This document shows, one piece after another, positions 26,564 to 37,879 of a DNA stretch of 64,000 nt (the first letter of the stretch is position 1; every line of letters starts with the position of its first letter). The DNA lies in contig VWZL01005203.1 in assembly GCA_013396915.1 (NCBI GenBank), forward strand, positions 124,001 through 188,000, given 5' to 3'. The position numbers and the translations under genes were made by a program. This DNA is from Stercorarius parasiticus. Lineage: Eukaryota > Chordata > Aves > Charadriiformes > Stercorariidae. Below the pieces are notes generated by a model, which did no database searches, was not told where the DNA came from, and saw only the letters and a list, made by a program, of their open reading frames with translations.

Positions 26564-26942
26564 ATGTAAGACATTACTATGACTGCCCCTACTTAATTTT
26601 TAAGTATGGGATTTATTTTATAATGTTTAGAACTCAAAAAGAGGACAGAAGGGGAAATGGATAACGATATGATCTTTTTAATAAGCAGTAGTGTAACTAA
26701 AATATTTTTAATTACTTAAATGCTTTGTGATTAAATTGAAACTAAAGCCATTTTCTTTTCAGCTTCAGCTTAAACAGTAAATGCATCTCGCTGTAAAAGG
26801 CAAAGATGTTGTTTATCTAAGAGGGGACTTTGTATATCAAGCTTTTGTATTTCTGGTTGTTTAGGTATGCTCAGCTATTTTCCCTTAACTTTCTAAATTA
26901 CATTTTAAAAGGACATCTTAATTTTATGTACATTTATCCACA

Positions 26943-27427
26943 GAATATCCAGCCTGGACAGGCTGGATCAATGGGCTGAGACCAATGGTATGAGGTTCAA
27001 CAAGGCCAAGTGCTGGGTCCTGCACTTGGGTCACAACAACCCCATGCAGCACGACAGGCTTGGGGAAGAGTGGCTGGAAAGCTGCCTGGCAGAAAAGGAC
27101 CTGGGGGTGTTGGTCGACTGCCAGCTGAATATGAGCCAGCAGTGTGCCCAGGTGGCCAAGAAGGCCAACAGCATCCTGGCCTGAATCAGGAAGAGTCTGG
27201 TGAGTAGGACTAGGGAAGTGATNAAAACTTTCTTCACTGAAAGGGTTGTCTAGCATTGGAACAGGCTGCCCAGGGACGTGCTGGAATCACCATCCCTGGA
27301 GGTATTTAAAAGACGTGTAGATGTGGTGCTATGGGACGTGGCTTAGTGGTGGTTTTGGCAGTGTTAGGTTGATGGTTGGGCTTGGATCTGAAAGGTCCCT
27401 TCCAACCTAGACGATTCTATGATTCTG
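26943..27427 (+). mobile_element. CR1 LINE 3' fragment inside the pseudogene
   Basis: Starts CCAGCCTGGACAGGCTGGAT, with the coding remnant words [17 protein letters not shown], and ends in ACGATTCTATGATTCTG. An internal deletion is marked by a single N at 27223. Confidence 0.88.
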
Positions 27428-27429
27428 TT

Positions 27430-30400
27430 CTATGAAATGTGGATGATAAAGTGATAGTTCACCTGGCTAGAATAGCTCTAGAAGTGAACGCTGCTCAGGG
27501 CACCTGGATCACATCACTGAGCCCCAGTACCCTTTCCTGCATGCCCTGTCTTGATGGACTGCTCTGGCTTTGCAGAGTTTGTAGCAGGCTTGTCGGCACA
27601 TTGTAGGGAAAACCAGCAGTTATCTATGACACGCAAAGTGGAAAATAAACAACAAAGTTTTCAGAGATGTCTTCACGTGAAAGGAATTCTATTTTTACCA
27701 GCAAAATTGCTTTCTGCATTCTTGAGAAAGACTATTATAGATTTTGAATTAAGTTCTTTATTTGTATTATCTGTCCATGTTTTAATAATTAATTGTTATT
27801 GCATCTAGGAATGTAATCTGCTTAAAGACAAAAGGTTTCTTAGATTGAGAGAGGATCTTATACTAACTGATACGACTGTAAAAGGAGTGGAGGGAATGAC
27901 TTATTCAAAATCACATATAATTGCTTGGGAAAACAATGTAACATTTATGTAAACGTTATTTGTCAGTCTAGTTTTCAGTCTTTTGTGTGACAAAGTGGTG
28001 CGATTCTGGGGATTTTCTATCATTTCTTTATCTAAATCCAAAAGCTTGACGTGATGATTGTCTGTATGGGGAATGTTGAATTGAAACACGCAAGAAAACG
28101 GTTTCCTTCAATTATAGTAATCCTTTCTAAAAGATGAAGTTATAATAGAAATATTAACAATCTGTTAATAGATTTGTGTTTTGTATTCTTAGAAGCATAT
28201 TCATTTTCAAATTCAGAGCCCAGGAACCCAGCCATTACCCAGTTACTCTTTATTTGGTGTTTGTCAGCAGATATGCTTTCCTAGTCAAATGATGTTGGTT
28301 ATGAGTGGAGAGTGAAAATTTGAGGTGAATATCACTGGCCTGGAAGTTCTGTCAACACTCGTAAGTTCTTGGAAGGCAAGTGTACTGAGTAACAAGCAGG
28401 TCACAGTATGTGGCAGTTGATCAGGCTGTGGAGCGGGAACGTGGGCAGTTTGGACACCTTCCGAGCATGGTATAGCACCTTCCTTGCCCTGGGAGTGGAA
28501 GAAATGCAAGTCCAGGCAGGTAAATCTTCTGGGGACAAGCCGAAGCATAAACAAAACCTTTGAGAGCTCTCCATGGCTGTAGCTGTATTACAGGACGTGT
28601 AAGTTCTTCAGTGCTGTTGAGCCTGGGTGCACACCACATCTGTATCCTGATCCCACACCAGGATATCGTGTGGATTCAAACCAGCTCTTTGGCTTTCCCT
28701 GGAAGAAAACCAAGTCTGCAACCAGAAGGCAGACATGAGCACGCTCTGACCAGGTCTCCAACACAGCCCCAGTATGCGTCCAGGTGACAAATGGTCAGTG
28801 CTTCTAGAAGCTGAAATATTATGAGAAGTTCCAGTGCAGACACTTGATTAAGATCGAGTTAAAGCTGCCAGCCTCTATTTTGTGCTGACCCCAAGGGAAT
28901 AAGCAGCAAAGACCCATCCTGTCAGCTGCTGGTCCTTCTCTTTTCAGTCCTTCTTTTCAGACTCAACTATTGCTTTATTCACCCAGGAGACCTGGGCGTT
29001 GCTCCTTGACTAAGAAATCTCTGTCCTGCCTAGGCTACCAGCATAAATATTGTTGTGGATTTTTTCCAACAAACCACTGCTATGACTACAAATCTTGAAC
29101 AATTACTAACAGAAACCAGCTGTTTGCAAAAGTCCTCCTTAATGTTACAGAAAGCGCTAATGTTTTCAGTTGGATTATTTATGTGCATTCGAAAAAGGCA
29201 ACAGGGAGTCACAGGAATCTGGAAGCTGTATCCGTCCATGCTGGTCCTAAAAACAGATGATTATTCAGTCAAGGGTGATGGTAAAGGTGCTTGCTTGTTT
29301 CTGACTTAAAAAGGAAATAATGGAAAGGCGGTAGCTGGGTTTAGATGATGAACTGATGAACAGGTGAGGTACTAACCAGCCAAAAGGTTATTTTTTAGTT
29401 TTCCTTTTTTTATTAACTGAATAATTTGAAGTCTGCTATATAGGATAGGTATCTCACAAGAAAGCTTTATTTTAATCTAAAATAATATTGTTCAGGTATT
29501 ACTAGTCACATAACAATGCTTTCTCCTCTTCTTCCCTAATCCATAATACTTTTGTTAGATCTCGTGGTCATCTTTTTTGGTCAATGCTACATTCAAACAT
29601 AGCAGCCCAAACAAGTAGAAAAGAACTTTAAAAAAAAAAAAAAGGTTATACCAAGTGCAAAGAACAAGAATTCAAATGCAGACCTGCTTTTTTGCAGTTC
29701 ATTAGCAAAACAGAATGTTAGTCTATCAGCTATTAGTGATATTTCTAGGCTAGTGCTATCCCACTTGTTTAGGCTAGTGCTTTTTTTTCAGGTAACATTT
29801 TGTATTTGTGGCTAGTTTCTTTCTATTTTATTTATTCTTAGAAACCCCTCACCCCTTCCGGAAGAAAATGAGCTCCTTTTTTTCCAAAAAACCCATATGA
29901 TTGGAATTAAACTTACCTCTTCCATCTGCAGGTCATAAGAAGTTAAATTTATGTCATTGATGTGCTTGATGCATTTATTGTTATTTTTTAGACTTGCTGA
30001 TATTAGAAAACCTTTTCCATACTTGCCCCAAGTTCTTGTATTTCCATTTGTGCTCACAGATAAAAAAAGGTTCCTTTGATTATGTATCTTGTGATATACA
30101 TACAAAGATAAGGAGTTTGTGTAGGCCTCCTACGCAGCAACAGTGATTTATAAGTTTTGCCTCCGTGGAACTTTGGGAAACTCAGAGTGAGGAGCATAAG
30201 GGGTAAATATCAGAGACACCCACCTGATGGGGAATATGCAAAAAGATTTCTGCAGAGGATCCCAGAGATAATGCCCTGCCTGTGCATATGCAGTGGTTTA
30301 ACCCCAGCCAGCAGCTAGGACCACACAGCCACTCACCCACTCCACCGGTTGGCATGGGGAAGAGAATCAGAAGAGTCAAAATGAGGAAAAACCCCTGGGT

Positions 30401-31320
30401 TGAGATAAAGATGGTTTAATAAGTAAAGCAAAAGCTGCGCACACAAGGAAAGCAAACCAAGGAATTCATTCGCTACTTCCCATCATCAGGCAGGTGTTCA
30501 TCAAAATACAAATACAAATGACTGCTGTGCTGTGCAGTCGGCTGGGTATGGCACTTGTCTAGGACCCAGGAGATCTAGTTTCATCCACCCTCTCTTTACA
30601 CACAGAAAAGGAGTACCTGTGATTTTTTAGCTTTTAAAAAGTAATTTTAAAAATATTTAAAAACGTGAACACACATTGGTGTATTATCTCAAAGATATCT
30701 TCCCCTTTACAAATCCCATTTATAGGCCGGCCTTAATACTCTAACATGTTAAATGGGCTTAATTGTGCATTAACTCAAGAACTGGAGAAGCTACCTGTGT
30801 AGATACTAAACAGAAACAAAGGTAGTGATTTTAAACAGCCCAAATGTATTAGATGCTGAGCTTGAGAATTTACTCATGCAAGTAATCCAGGTTATGTGTG
30901 TTACATATTACTTTGGCCAGCCCTCAACAGGAGCTACATATACTAGAACACTCACTCCTGTTTGTGCACAGAAACCCTGGGTTAGTCATACAGGATTAAA
31001 GGATTGCAAAAGTTCAGATTAGAGAGTGTTGGGCTTTCTCAGTGTCCCTTTAATACTTAACTACATAAATGCCGTTGCTTCTGGCTTAGCTGCCAAAAGA
31101 GGCTTTCTGACTATGTTAAACAGGAGAACAATTTGCAGGACTGGGGTCTTGAAAAGCAAACATAGTCTGACAAGGGAGCTAGAAAAGCCCCATATTTCTA
31201 AAAAACGGTTCCTTTGTTCTATCAAATTCCTCTCCAACTTCGTGCTGTTTCCTATCACTTGAATGGCTCAGGCTATGCAAAATTAAATAATGTTTAAGGC
31301 CACACTCTAATGGTGTTTTT
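27430..31320. other. Decayed intron sequence of the pseudogene
   Basis: Exons 4 and 5 of the dead receptor should lie here but none can be read with confidence. An antisense LTR fragment occupies about 30287-30501. The rest shows no recognisable coding or RNA feature. Confidence 0.4.
30287..30501 (-). mobile_element. Endogenous retrovirus LTR fragment, antisense
   Basis: The reverse complement matches the 3' part of the solo LTR at 39601-40186: both share the GGCTGTGTGGTCCTA...GGGTTAAACCA end and the GCAGCTTTTGCT block. Only the terminal roughly 215 bases remain; no coding sequence is present. Confidence 0.8.
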
Positions 31321-31323
31321 TAG

Positions 31324-31440
31324 AGTATAGTATCATTATAGATTGCAATCTATCAAGCTTCAAAGATAATTTACTTGCTGTACCCTAGAAAGTCAATAAT
31401 ACACTAGTCAGTTTTTTGTATAAAGGAGAGTCGGAGATGA
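31324..31440 (+). pseudogene. Relic exon 6 (Ig3 first half) with stop in place of the core tryptophan
   Basis: After a TTTTTTAG acceptor in phase 1 the frame reads EYSIIIDCNLSSFKDN, then LLAVP, a TAG stop, then KVNNTLV. DCN, KDN and VNNTLV coincide with human IL1RL2 as I remember it. The TAG occupies the place of the conserved Ig tryptophan (TGG to TAG). The donor GT is gone. Length is about 117 bases against 121 in both intact genes. Confidence 0.82.
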
Positions 31441-32251
31441 AGATTTGTAACTGTATTTGTATGTAGTTATCATCTGTTTCTGAATAAAAATATTTTTGGT
31501 TTCACTTTTGTCTTTGTTTCACAGTGTTTGAATTGGAGAAACACTGTCTCACTGATTTATAGAAGACTCCAGCAGAAAGCTAACATCATACTTCAGAAGG
31601 TATGGCTTTATAAGAGGGCATTTTGTCAAAAAGAGGATGTGACCTCTGTACATTATCTGTCTGCTTTACCATTACCCGTCTCACTCCGCTTCCCACACAC
31701 TCTGGTTAGACTTTAGCAGTCTGATAGCCCTCTTCACATCAGGATTTGGTCTAATACCTGCAGGCACAACTCCTGTGTGCCATTGGGCAGGCAGAACAGC
31801 ATTGGTATCAGGTTAGTGAGCATCAGTTGTCCACTCAGCTTATATATATTTTACAACTTTTTTAAAAAAAGGAAAATTTGGATACATGTGGTTGTCTTTG
31901 AGAGAGAGATGAAATTTTTAAGAGCTGGCCATGTGGTGAAATCCCAAGAGCTGTTAATGTTGTACAAGCCAGTTTCTCAGTCTCTTTCATCATTGGAGTA
32001 TGACAATGTGAGACTTTTGTCTATTTTGAATGAAATCTGAGACAGTGGCTGTGTGCAGCTATGGAGTACCTGGCCATAAAAAGCTCTGTTCATGGTTAAT
32101 TACTTATAGGTATACCAATCTAATAGAAATATTTAATATTCATAATCTTTGTTCTCTGTGTGTTGTGAAGAGATTTGAGTGATTTTCAAGTACTTGAGAT
32201 GATAAAACATGTCTTCCCCACTGTGCTCTCAAAACAGAGCCATTTTCTTAG

Positions 32252-32412
32252 CATCAACCTCTTTGTTTTCCTTTTTATCAACAAGATTCTTTTCTTGATG
32301 GATGATGCTTCTCTGCAGTGAAGCTCAATACCACAGAAGTGCACATAGAAGGCTACAACCACTACTTTGTGTGCCATACTGGCCATGTTGCAGCATACAT
32401 TGCTTTAAAATG
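32252..32412 (+). pseudogene. Relic exon 7 (Ig3 second half)
   Basis: From 32319 the frame reads VKLNTTEVHIEGY, then YFVCHTGHVAAYIALK, then a stop at 32412. The segment between the Ig3 cysteine and AYI is short, as in IL1RL2 and unlike IL1R1 or the downstream gene, which have several more residues there. The 5' limit is a guess from exon size. Confidence 0.78.
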
Positions 32413-32910
32413 ACTGTTATTAAAATAGTGAACACATCCCTAGTTAGGAACAACAAAGTTACCCCTTATTCCACTGTGTAACTGAGAACAATTAATGTGG
32501 AGGCTTGGACAACTGAACCTCTAGAAGGAATAGTAATTAAAACCAGAATAATTTAAGTCATGCATTCAGAGTAAGTATAGAAAGAAAGCATTGAAGTTGT
32601 ACCAAGCACTTGCTCCTAAGACTTTTTTTACCAGTAAGTGAACTGAAACGCTCTGTTCCTTTGCTTCTACTGAAGAAACTCACATGCTTTAATGACCTAT
32701 AGTGAAGTTCTTACCAAGAAGCTGGAATAATTGCTTGACTAGTTTTAAATAATAAAAAATCCTACCACAAGTGGGAGACTTGACTCTATGAATTGCCCAG
32801 AGAAATCCCTTTAGGCAAATTAAGGAGACCTACATTTCTGTGTCTTGCATTTGCTTGAAAGTTCCAATGCAACGCTTTCGTTATGTCCTTCTTTTCCTTT
32901 GCTGCTTTAG

Positions 32911-33058
32911 CTCAAAATTCTTGTGGTTGCTTGCTTGTGGGACTCCTTGCACTGGCACTTTTAACTGTTGCAAGACGGAAGTATTACTCTATACATTTTT
33001 AAAGACTGATGTCGTGCCTTGGCGTTAAAACTGCTGTCATCTTTGCCTGCAGAAAGGG
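32911..33058 (+). pseudogene. Relic exon 8 (transmembrane) of dead IL1R-family gene
   Basis: A TGCTTTAG acceptor is followed by a hydrophobic stretch reading LLVGLLALALLTVA. After a one-base shift the frame reads FLKTDVVPWR, then a stop and NCC. This matches the family pattern FKIDIVLWYRDSC with the tyrosine codon deleted. A donor GGG|GTAATG gives 148 bases against 144 in both intact genes. Confidence 0.78.
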
Positions 33059-33059
33059 G

Positions 33060-36000
33060 TAATGCTTGCATAATATCACACAGATAAAGTGCAGTATGTA
33101 TCCCTAGGACTGCTGAGAACTTTTTAACAAAGTAAGCAATTGTGAAGACTTGCAGGAGATGACCTCATGGCAGAATTTTGTTGGACTTCCCTGTGTTATC
33201 TCTTCACCAGCTAAATTGTAACACCCCCCGGCTCTGCCCTCCAGTTTTTAAGAGGGCTTCATCTCAAGCCCTGTAGACACAACTTTCTGCCAGTGACTGT
33301 CATGTGTATGTAATTACAAATGCACTTTTTTCCCTATCTGTGACCAAGAACTTGGTTGTGTGTTCCTGTGCAATGTATATATAGCAACTAGAAGGTCTGA
33401 ACTTGGGAAACATAAGATGGGAAGGGGCTTCCTCTGCCCTTTGGCTAGTTCATTCCCATCTCAGTTTTTCAGTTATATTTTCTCTTTGTGATTTATCATG
33501 CTTAATCCTAACGAAGTAGTTAGGTTTCTCATTTCCATTATTGCTGTTCAAGAATCTCATTTGATCTGATTCTTAGAAACTTGTAAATTTGTAGCTTTAA
33601 TGTATTAATTGACAGTTGAGACATATTCTTCTCCTTCATTGGCATCTACTGGATGTATTATTTATAGACAGCAGTTGTAGTCTGTCCTCAATTTAACCTA
33701 GACAAGCCAAACTAACTTAATCCTTCCTGAAAGGTAAGCTTCTCATTTCCCCTAATAAACTAGTAGTCTTCCATGAGAAGCGTCTTCAAATTTGTTAACA
33801 TGTTGACCAGGACAGTGCACAACATTTCAGCTGAAGTTGGGCTGGTACCCTGAATAGTGTTTTCGGGGTCCTAAAAAGAAGATGGATGTGTACAGAGGAC
33901 TTAGTGATCCACGTGAGAGCTGATGTGAGTAGATGCAAGCCTGAGCTGTGCTGACATGTACCAGGTGGGTGCAGGACAACCAGAGACAGCTCACCCTAAT
34001 GGAGAAGCCTGTAGGCAGCTCCCACTTGGCACCTGCTGGTGACTCCACCCACATGTCTCAGCTTACCTTGCAGAGAAACAGCCTGTTTTCGTACAGCGTC
34101 CTTTGCTTGGCAGTAGAGATAATGAATAGAGTTGTCTACTTCTAAGGACACCTCATAAAACTTCCAAAAGCTTCAGTGCTGGCAAATCTCCCCACAGACA
34201 GGATTTATGTGGTATGCCACACCCTGACTAGAGCTCTGCCCCACGCTGCACAGCTCCAAGTTCCCAGCACCTGAAGAAACATAAGATTATCTGTGCTAGC
34301 TCCTTTTACCTTCTCAGGTTATCTCCAATAAACTGAGTTTTAACCAATAACCCATGGAGTCTGAGCACCTTTCTCACTGGGATCTATAATGAACACTTAC
34401 ATTGGTGCACTGCCCTTGGTACTTCTCTAACTCTACTGGAAATAGTTCACCTGATTTAATAACTAGCATTTGCTAATTATTATGTTTTTTTTAATAGATA
34501 TAACATACTGGTTAGTCATGGGAATCTTGAGATCCAATTCTTCTCCTTAGTCTGTGATTCTGGATGGCAAGCCGTTATTTTCGTGTTAAAAAAAAAAGAG
34601 TGGTGTAATTTCTGAGAGCATGAAGAGCACACGAATAAGCATCGTTATGAGCCAGGCCTCTGGGTCACATACTTCTAACTGTTGTGACATTGGTAAATTA
34701 ATAGGAAAACTTCAATTTTTTTCTGCTGACAGGACTGATGAAAACATTGATATGAAGGCAGAGGCTGATGCCCTGGGAGTTCCCTCCATGACAGTAACTA
34801 CTGCCACACCTTGCCTCTTCCTTTTTCAAGCATCTGCTGTCATCTTTCACTAGCTGGCTTCCCAGTCAGCCTTGCAATTCTGGTTTTGTGATATAAATCA
34901 GCTTTCTCCGCTGTACCATGATAATTGGTTTCCAAGATGAAGGCGATAAGGATACTGAAACAAAACAACAGACTAATGTGATGTAACTGAACACTGCAAC
35001 ATTACTTTTGTATTTTCCATTTCCAATTTTCCACTCCCATTTTAACCTTTCTGAATCAAAAGATTTTGCATACCCTGCAGCTTACAGTTTGATTGTTTCT
35101 TAATATTTCTTCCTCAATAGAAGATTTTCTGTTCTCCAATTGTATAATATATAATATTTTAAAAAATAATGTAGAATGTTTATTTCTGCAGAAAAGCTTG
35201 TCTGTTCCTCCAACTATTTTAGACGCCCAAAGAAAGATATTACCTCTTGCAGTCGCTCTTGCTATGCTTCAAGGTGACTCACTACTGGACCTGCAACTTC
35301 ATACACCAGTTACTCTGGAATTTAGGATAGAAACTGCTTGGCCTTCCTGAAATAAATATGCAGAAAACTTGAGAATTTTTCTTTTATCTTAGTTATCACA
35401 ATTTCCTGGATCATATCTTTATTTCTATTAGCCTTGCTGCCTTCTCCTCCCATAGTTGCCAATACCTTTCTCAAAGGAGATGAGAGCATTAAGGTGGCTT
35501 TGTGGCCACATATAATTCTTTTGCTCATTCTGATTGCACTGAATTCTGATTTCATTGGCCATTTTTATAGCTAAAGAATATTTTATTAAATGTTTCAATT
35601 TACCTTGTGAAACTGAACTCCATCCGACTTTTGCCAGTGCTTGTGGTTATGACCTTGAAAACAGATCTTTGTTTACCAGTCAGTTCCATGTCCCATTTCT
35701 CTAGATTCTCCCAGCTGAATTTCAAGCCTTTCAACCTGCAGGTAAAGTAGGAGACAGTAAATTTTTTGGAAGCATGAAAACCAATGAATCATAGATTTTG
35801 CCATAAAAAGTGTGCCTAGCTTTTCTACTAGAAACCTGTTAGAGTTACAAATTACTTCCTGTGCTCTACTGGTGAATAATTTGTAACTGCAAGATGTTTG
35901 ATTACCACACTTACAAGTCCAGAGAAATTCTTGTAAGATGGATGTCTGCAAGATGTAAATGCTAAGCTTGTTGCTCAGTGTTAAAACCAAAGGTGGGATT

Positions 36001-36315
36001 GATCGGTAAAATGGAATTACACATTCTCAGCACTGCAAGCACATTTAGATGGCCTTGACATTCCCAGTATTCTGGTTTGGGATGACAAGTATCAAAACAG
36101 ACTCTTTTATGTAGCTTTAACTGCATCTAAATAATTACCTGCAATTACATTTCTTTATATTTTCTTCCAGTTTTAAAAGTTTTGTACGTACAACAATATT
36201 CTTAATGTCTTCATCAAAGCTGTCTTGTGCAACATAGCTTTAAGCAGAAACGGCAGAAAAATATACACAAAGGGCTTTAAAATTCTGTTAGGTTTTTATT
36301 TGCCCTGTTCAGTTT
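33060..36315. other. Intron 8 of the pseudogene
   Basis: No further exon, RNA gene or clear repeat recognised between relic exons 8 and 9. Confidence 0.4.
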
Positions 36316-36318
36316 CAG

Positions 36319-36480
36319 ACGAAAGAGATATACGATGAATACCTATCGCAGACAAAACCAAAGTATAAGATTGTGGCTACAAACCACATAGTTTTGCCCC
36401 AAATATACTTCCGGATGTCTTAGAGACACAGTGTGACTATAGTCTCTTTTCACGTAGAAGAGATGATTTACCAGGAGCAG
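36319..36480 (+). pseudogene. Relic exon 9 (TIR first half), length preserved
   Basis: Flanked by TTTCAG and G|GTAAAC, it is 162 bases, exactly the length of exon 9 in the downstream gene. The ends are in the original frame (3' part ILPDVLETQCDYSLF, then RRDDLPGA). The middle is shifted (YDEYLSQTKPKY) by offsetting indels, and an early TGA breaks the frame. The box 1 and BB-loop regions are still recognisable. Confidence 0.88.
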
Positions 36481-36741
36481 GTAAACCCCAAGATTACTGA
36501 ATACTATAATTTCCTTTACAAAAGTAGCAATTACTTACAAATTACTTACATTGTCACTTGTCCTAAAAAAAATCAGGGCAAACGTTGCCCTGATTTTTGC
36601 AAGTTAAATCAGTTCGGGTGGAGGACCTGGTGTCCACACAATGCATGTTTCAAGAGACTTTATTTCAGACTAGCTGCTGTCTGGTAGCACGTCCAAGTAG
36701 TTGGAGCTCATCTTCAAGTTTTGCGTCATCCGAAAGGAATC

Positions 36742-37377
36742 TGTTCCATGGGCTCCAGGACATCTTCGATCAGCATCCTGGGCTGCATCAAAAGAAGAGT
36801 GGCCAGCAGGTCAAGGGAGGTGATTCTAACCCTCTATTCCGCTCTTGTAAGACTTCACCTGGAGTACTGCATCCAGCTTTGGAGTCCCCAACATAAGAAA
36901 GACATTGATATGTTGGAACGGATCCAGAGGAGGGCCACGAAGATCATCAGAGGGCTGGAGCACCTCTCCTACGAAGACAGGCTGAGAGAGTTGGGGCTAT
37001 TCAGCCTGGAGAAGAGAAGGCTCTGAGGAGATGTTATAGCAGCCTTCCAGTACCTAAAGGGGGCCTACAGGAGAGATGGGGAGGGACTCTTTATGAAGGA
37101 ATGGAGCGATAGGACGAGGGGTAATGGTATTAAACCAAAAGAGGGGAGATTTAGATTAGATGTTGGGAAGAAATTCTTTACTGTGAGGGTGGTGAGACAC
37201 TGGAACAGATTGCCCAGAGCAGTGGTGGATGCCCCATCCCTGGAAGTGTTCAAGGCCAGGTTGGATGGGGCTTTGAGCAGCCTGGTCTAGTAGGAGGTGT
37301 CCCTGCCCATGGCAGGGGGTTGGAACTAGATGATCTTTAAGGTCCCTTCCAACCCAAACCATTCTATGATTCTATGA
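36742..37377 (+). mobile_element. CR1 LINE 3' fragment between relic exons 9 and 10
   Basis: About 635 bases. Contains the block for [17 protein letters not shown], then [18 protein letters not shown] and [11 protein letters not shown], then the tail with TTTAGATTAGATGTTGGGAA and the end ATTCTATGATTCTATGA. Frames are interrupted but divergence is low. Confidence 0.92.
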
Positions 37378-37739
37378 CTGTTTGATGATACAAAGTGTGG
37401 GGGGCGGGGTTGAGAGTGAGATCTGCGCTCTCCTAATCCAAAAAAAACTGCTAAGGCAGCCACATGTATACACTCAAAGCAGATGAATACATGTGAAAAG
37501 GGAAAGTTGTTAATATTAGAAATTGTGGAAGACAAGTGATGTTGAAAGCTGGAACAAAACTACAGGAGGATGTAGAAAAACAAGAGGTTTGTGGTAATGA
37601 AAGGCAATGGTCTGAATTCATCCCAGGCAACCTCCATCCCATCCCTACCTAAGTGAATACTCTCCCTCTGACATCCTTCTATGTGTAACTCAAAAGAACT
37701 GAATTATTTATTGCAGGTAACATTCTGCCTTCATTGGTT

Positions 37740-37870
37740 ATATAATGTTTATCAAATAAATAAAGCAGATGCATGCCATCATCTGATGGAAAAAGGACTT
37801 CACAGTGACATCTGATTCAGCAAATACATTTTGGAAAAATGCAACATACCAAATGCTGTCCCAAAGTCCA
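37740..37870 (+). pseudogene. Relic 3' part of exon 10 (TIR second half)
   Basis: The bases AATACATTTTGGAAAAATGC and the following ATACCAAATGCTGTCC align with the box 3 coding region of the downstream gene ([11 protein letters not shown]). Before them, GAAAAAGGACTTCACAGTGA matches its GAAAGGGGACTTCTCAGAGA. The first two thirds of the exon are missing; a young CR1 copy now sits between relic exons 9 and 10. Confidence 0.75.
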
Positions 37871-37879
37871 GTCTCTTCA

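Larger units (their letters stand above)
25040..37875 (+). pseudogene. IL1RL2: Decayed IL-1-receptor-family gene, probably IL1RL2 (IL-36 receptor) unitary pseudogene
   Basis: Seven relic exons of a receptor of the same family lie in the correct order on the + strand between the two intact genes: exon 2 (about 25066-25212), exon 3 (26388-26563), exon 6 (31324-31440), exon 7 (about 32252-32412), exon 8 (32911-33058), exon 9 (36319-36480) and the end of exon 10 (about 37740-37870). Exons keep intron spacing and some splice sites, so this is a decayed gene and not a processed copy. Lesions include in-frame stops, frameshifts and lost donors. Relic exon 6 reads IIIDCN, KDN and VNNTLV, and relic exon 7 reads FVCHTG then AAYIAL. 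The corresponding human IL1RL2 stretches, as I remember them, are IVDCN, KDN, VNNTLV, FMCHAG and TAYIIL, with the same shortened loop after the second Ig3 cysteine. Position between IL1R1 and the next receptor agrees. Exons 1, 4 and 5 were not found. Alternative: a lineage-specific duplicate of another member. Confidence 0.82.

Noticed and set aside
29055..29309. 84-codon open frame considered as relic exon 4
   Set aside because: The single cysteine and a few spaced matches are no better than chance, and the length and phase do not fit.
30740..30830. Possible relic exon 4 of the dead receptor (reading RTGEATC like DRGNYTC)
   Set aside because: The similarity is confined to a few residues without flanking support or splice sites.
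32840..33028. 62-codon open frame near 32.9 kb as a small independent gene
   Set aside because: Its end (FLKTDVVPWR) is the decayed juxtamembrane part of relic exon 8, read in one of its two frames.
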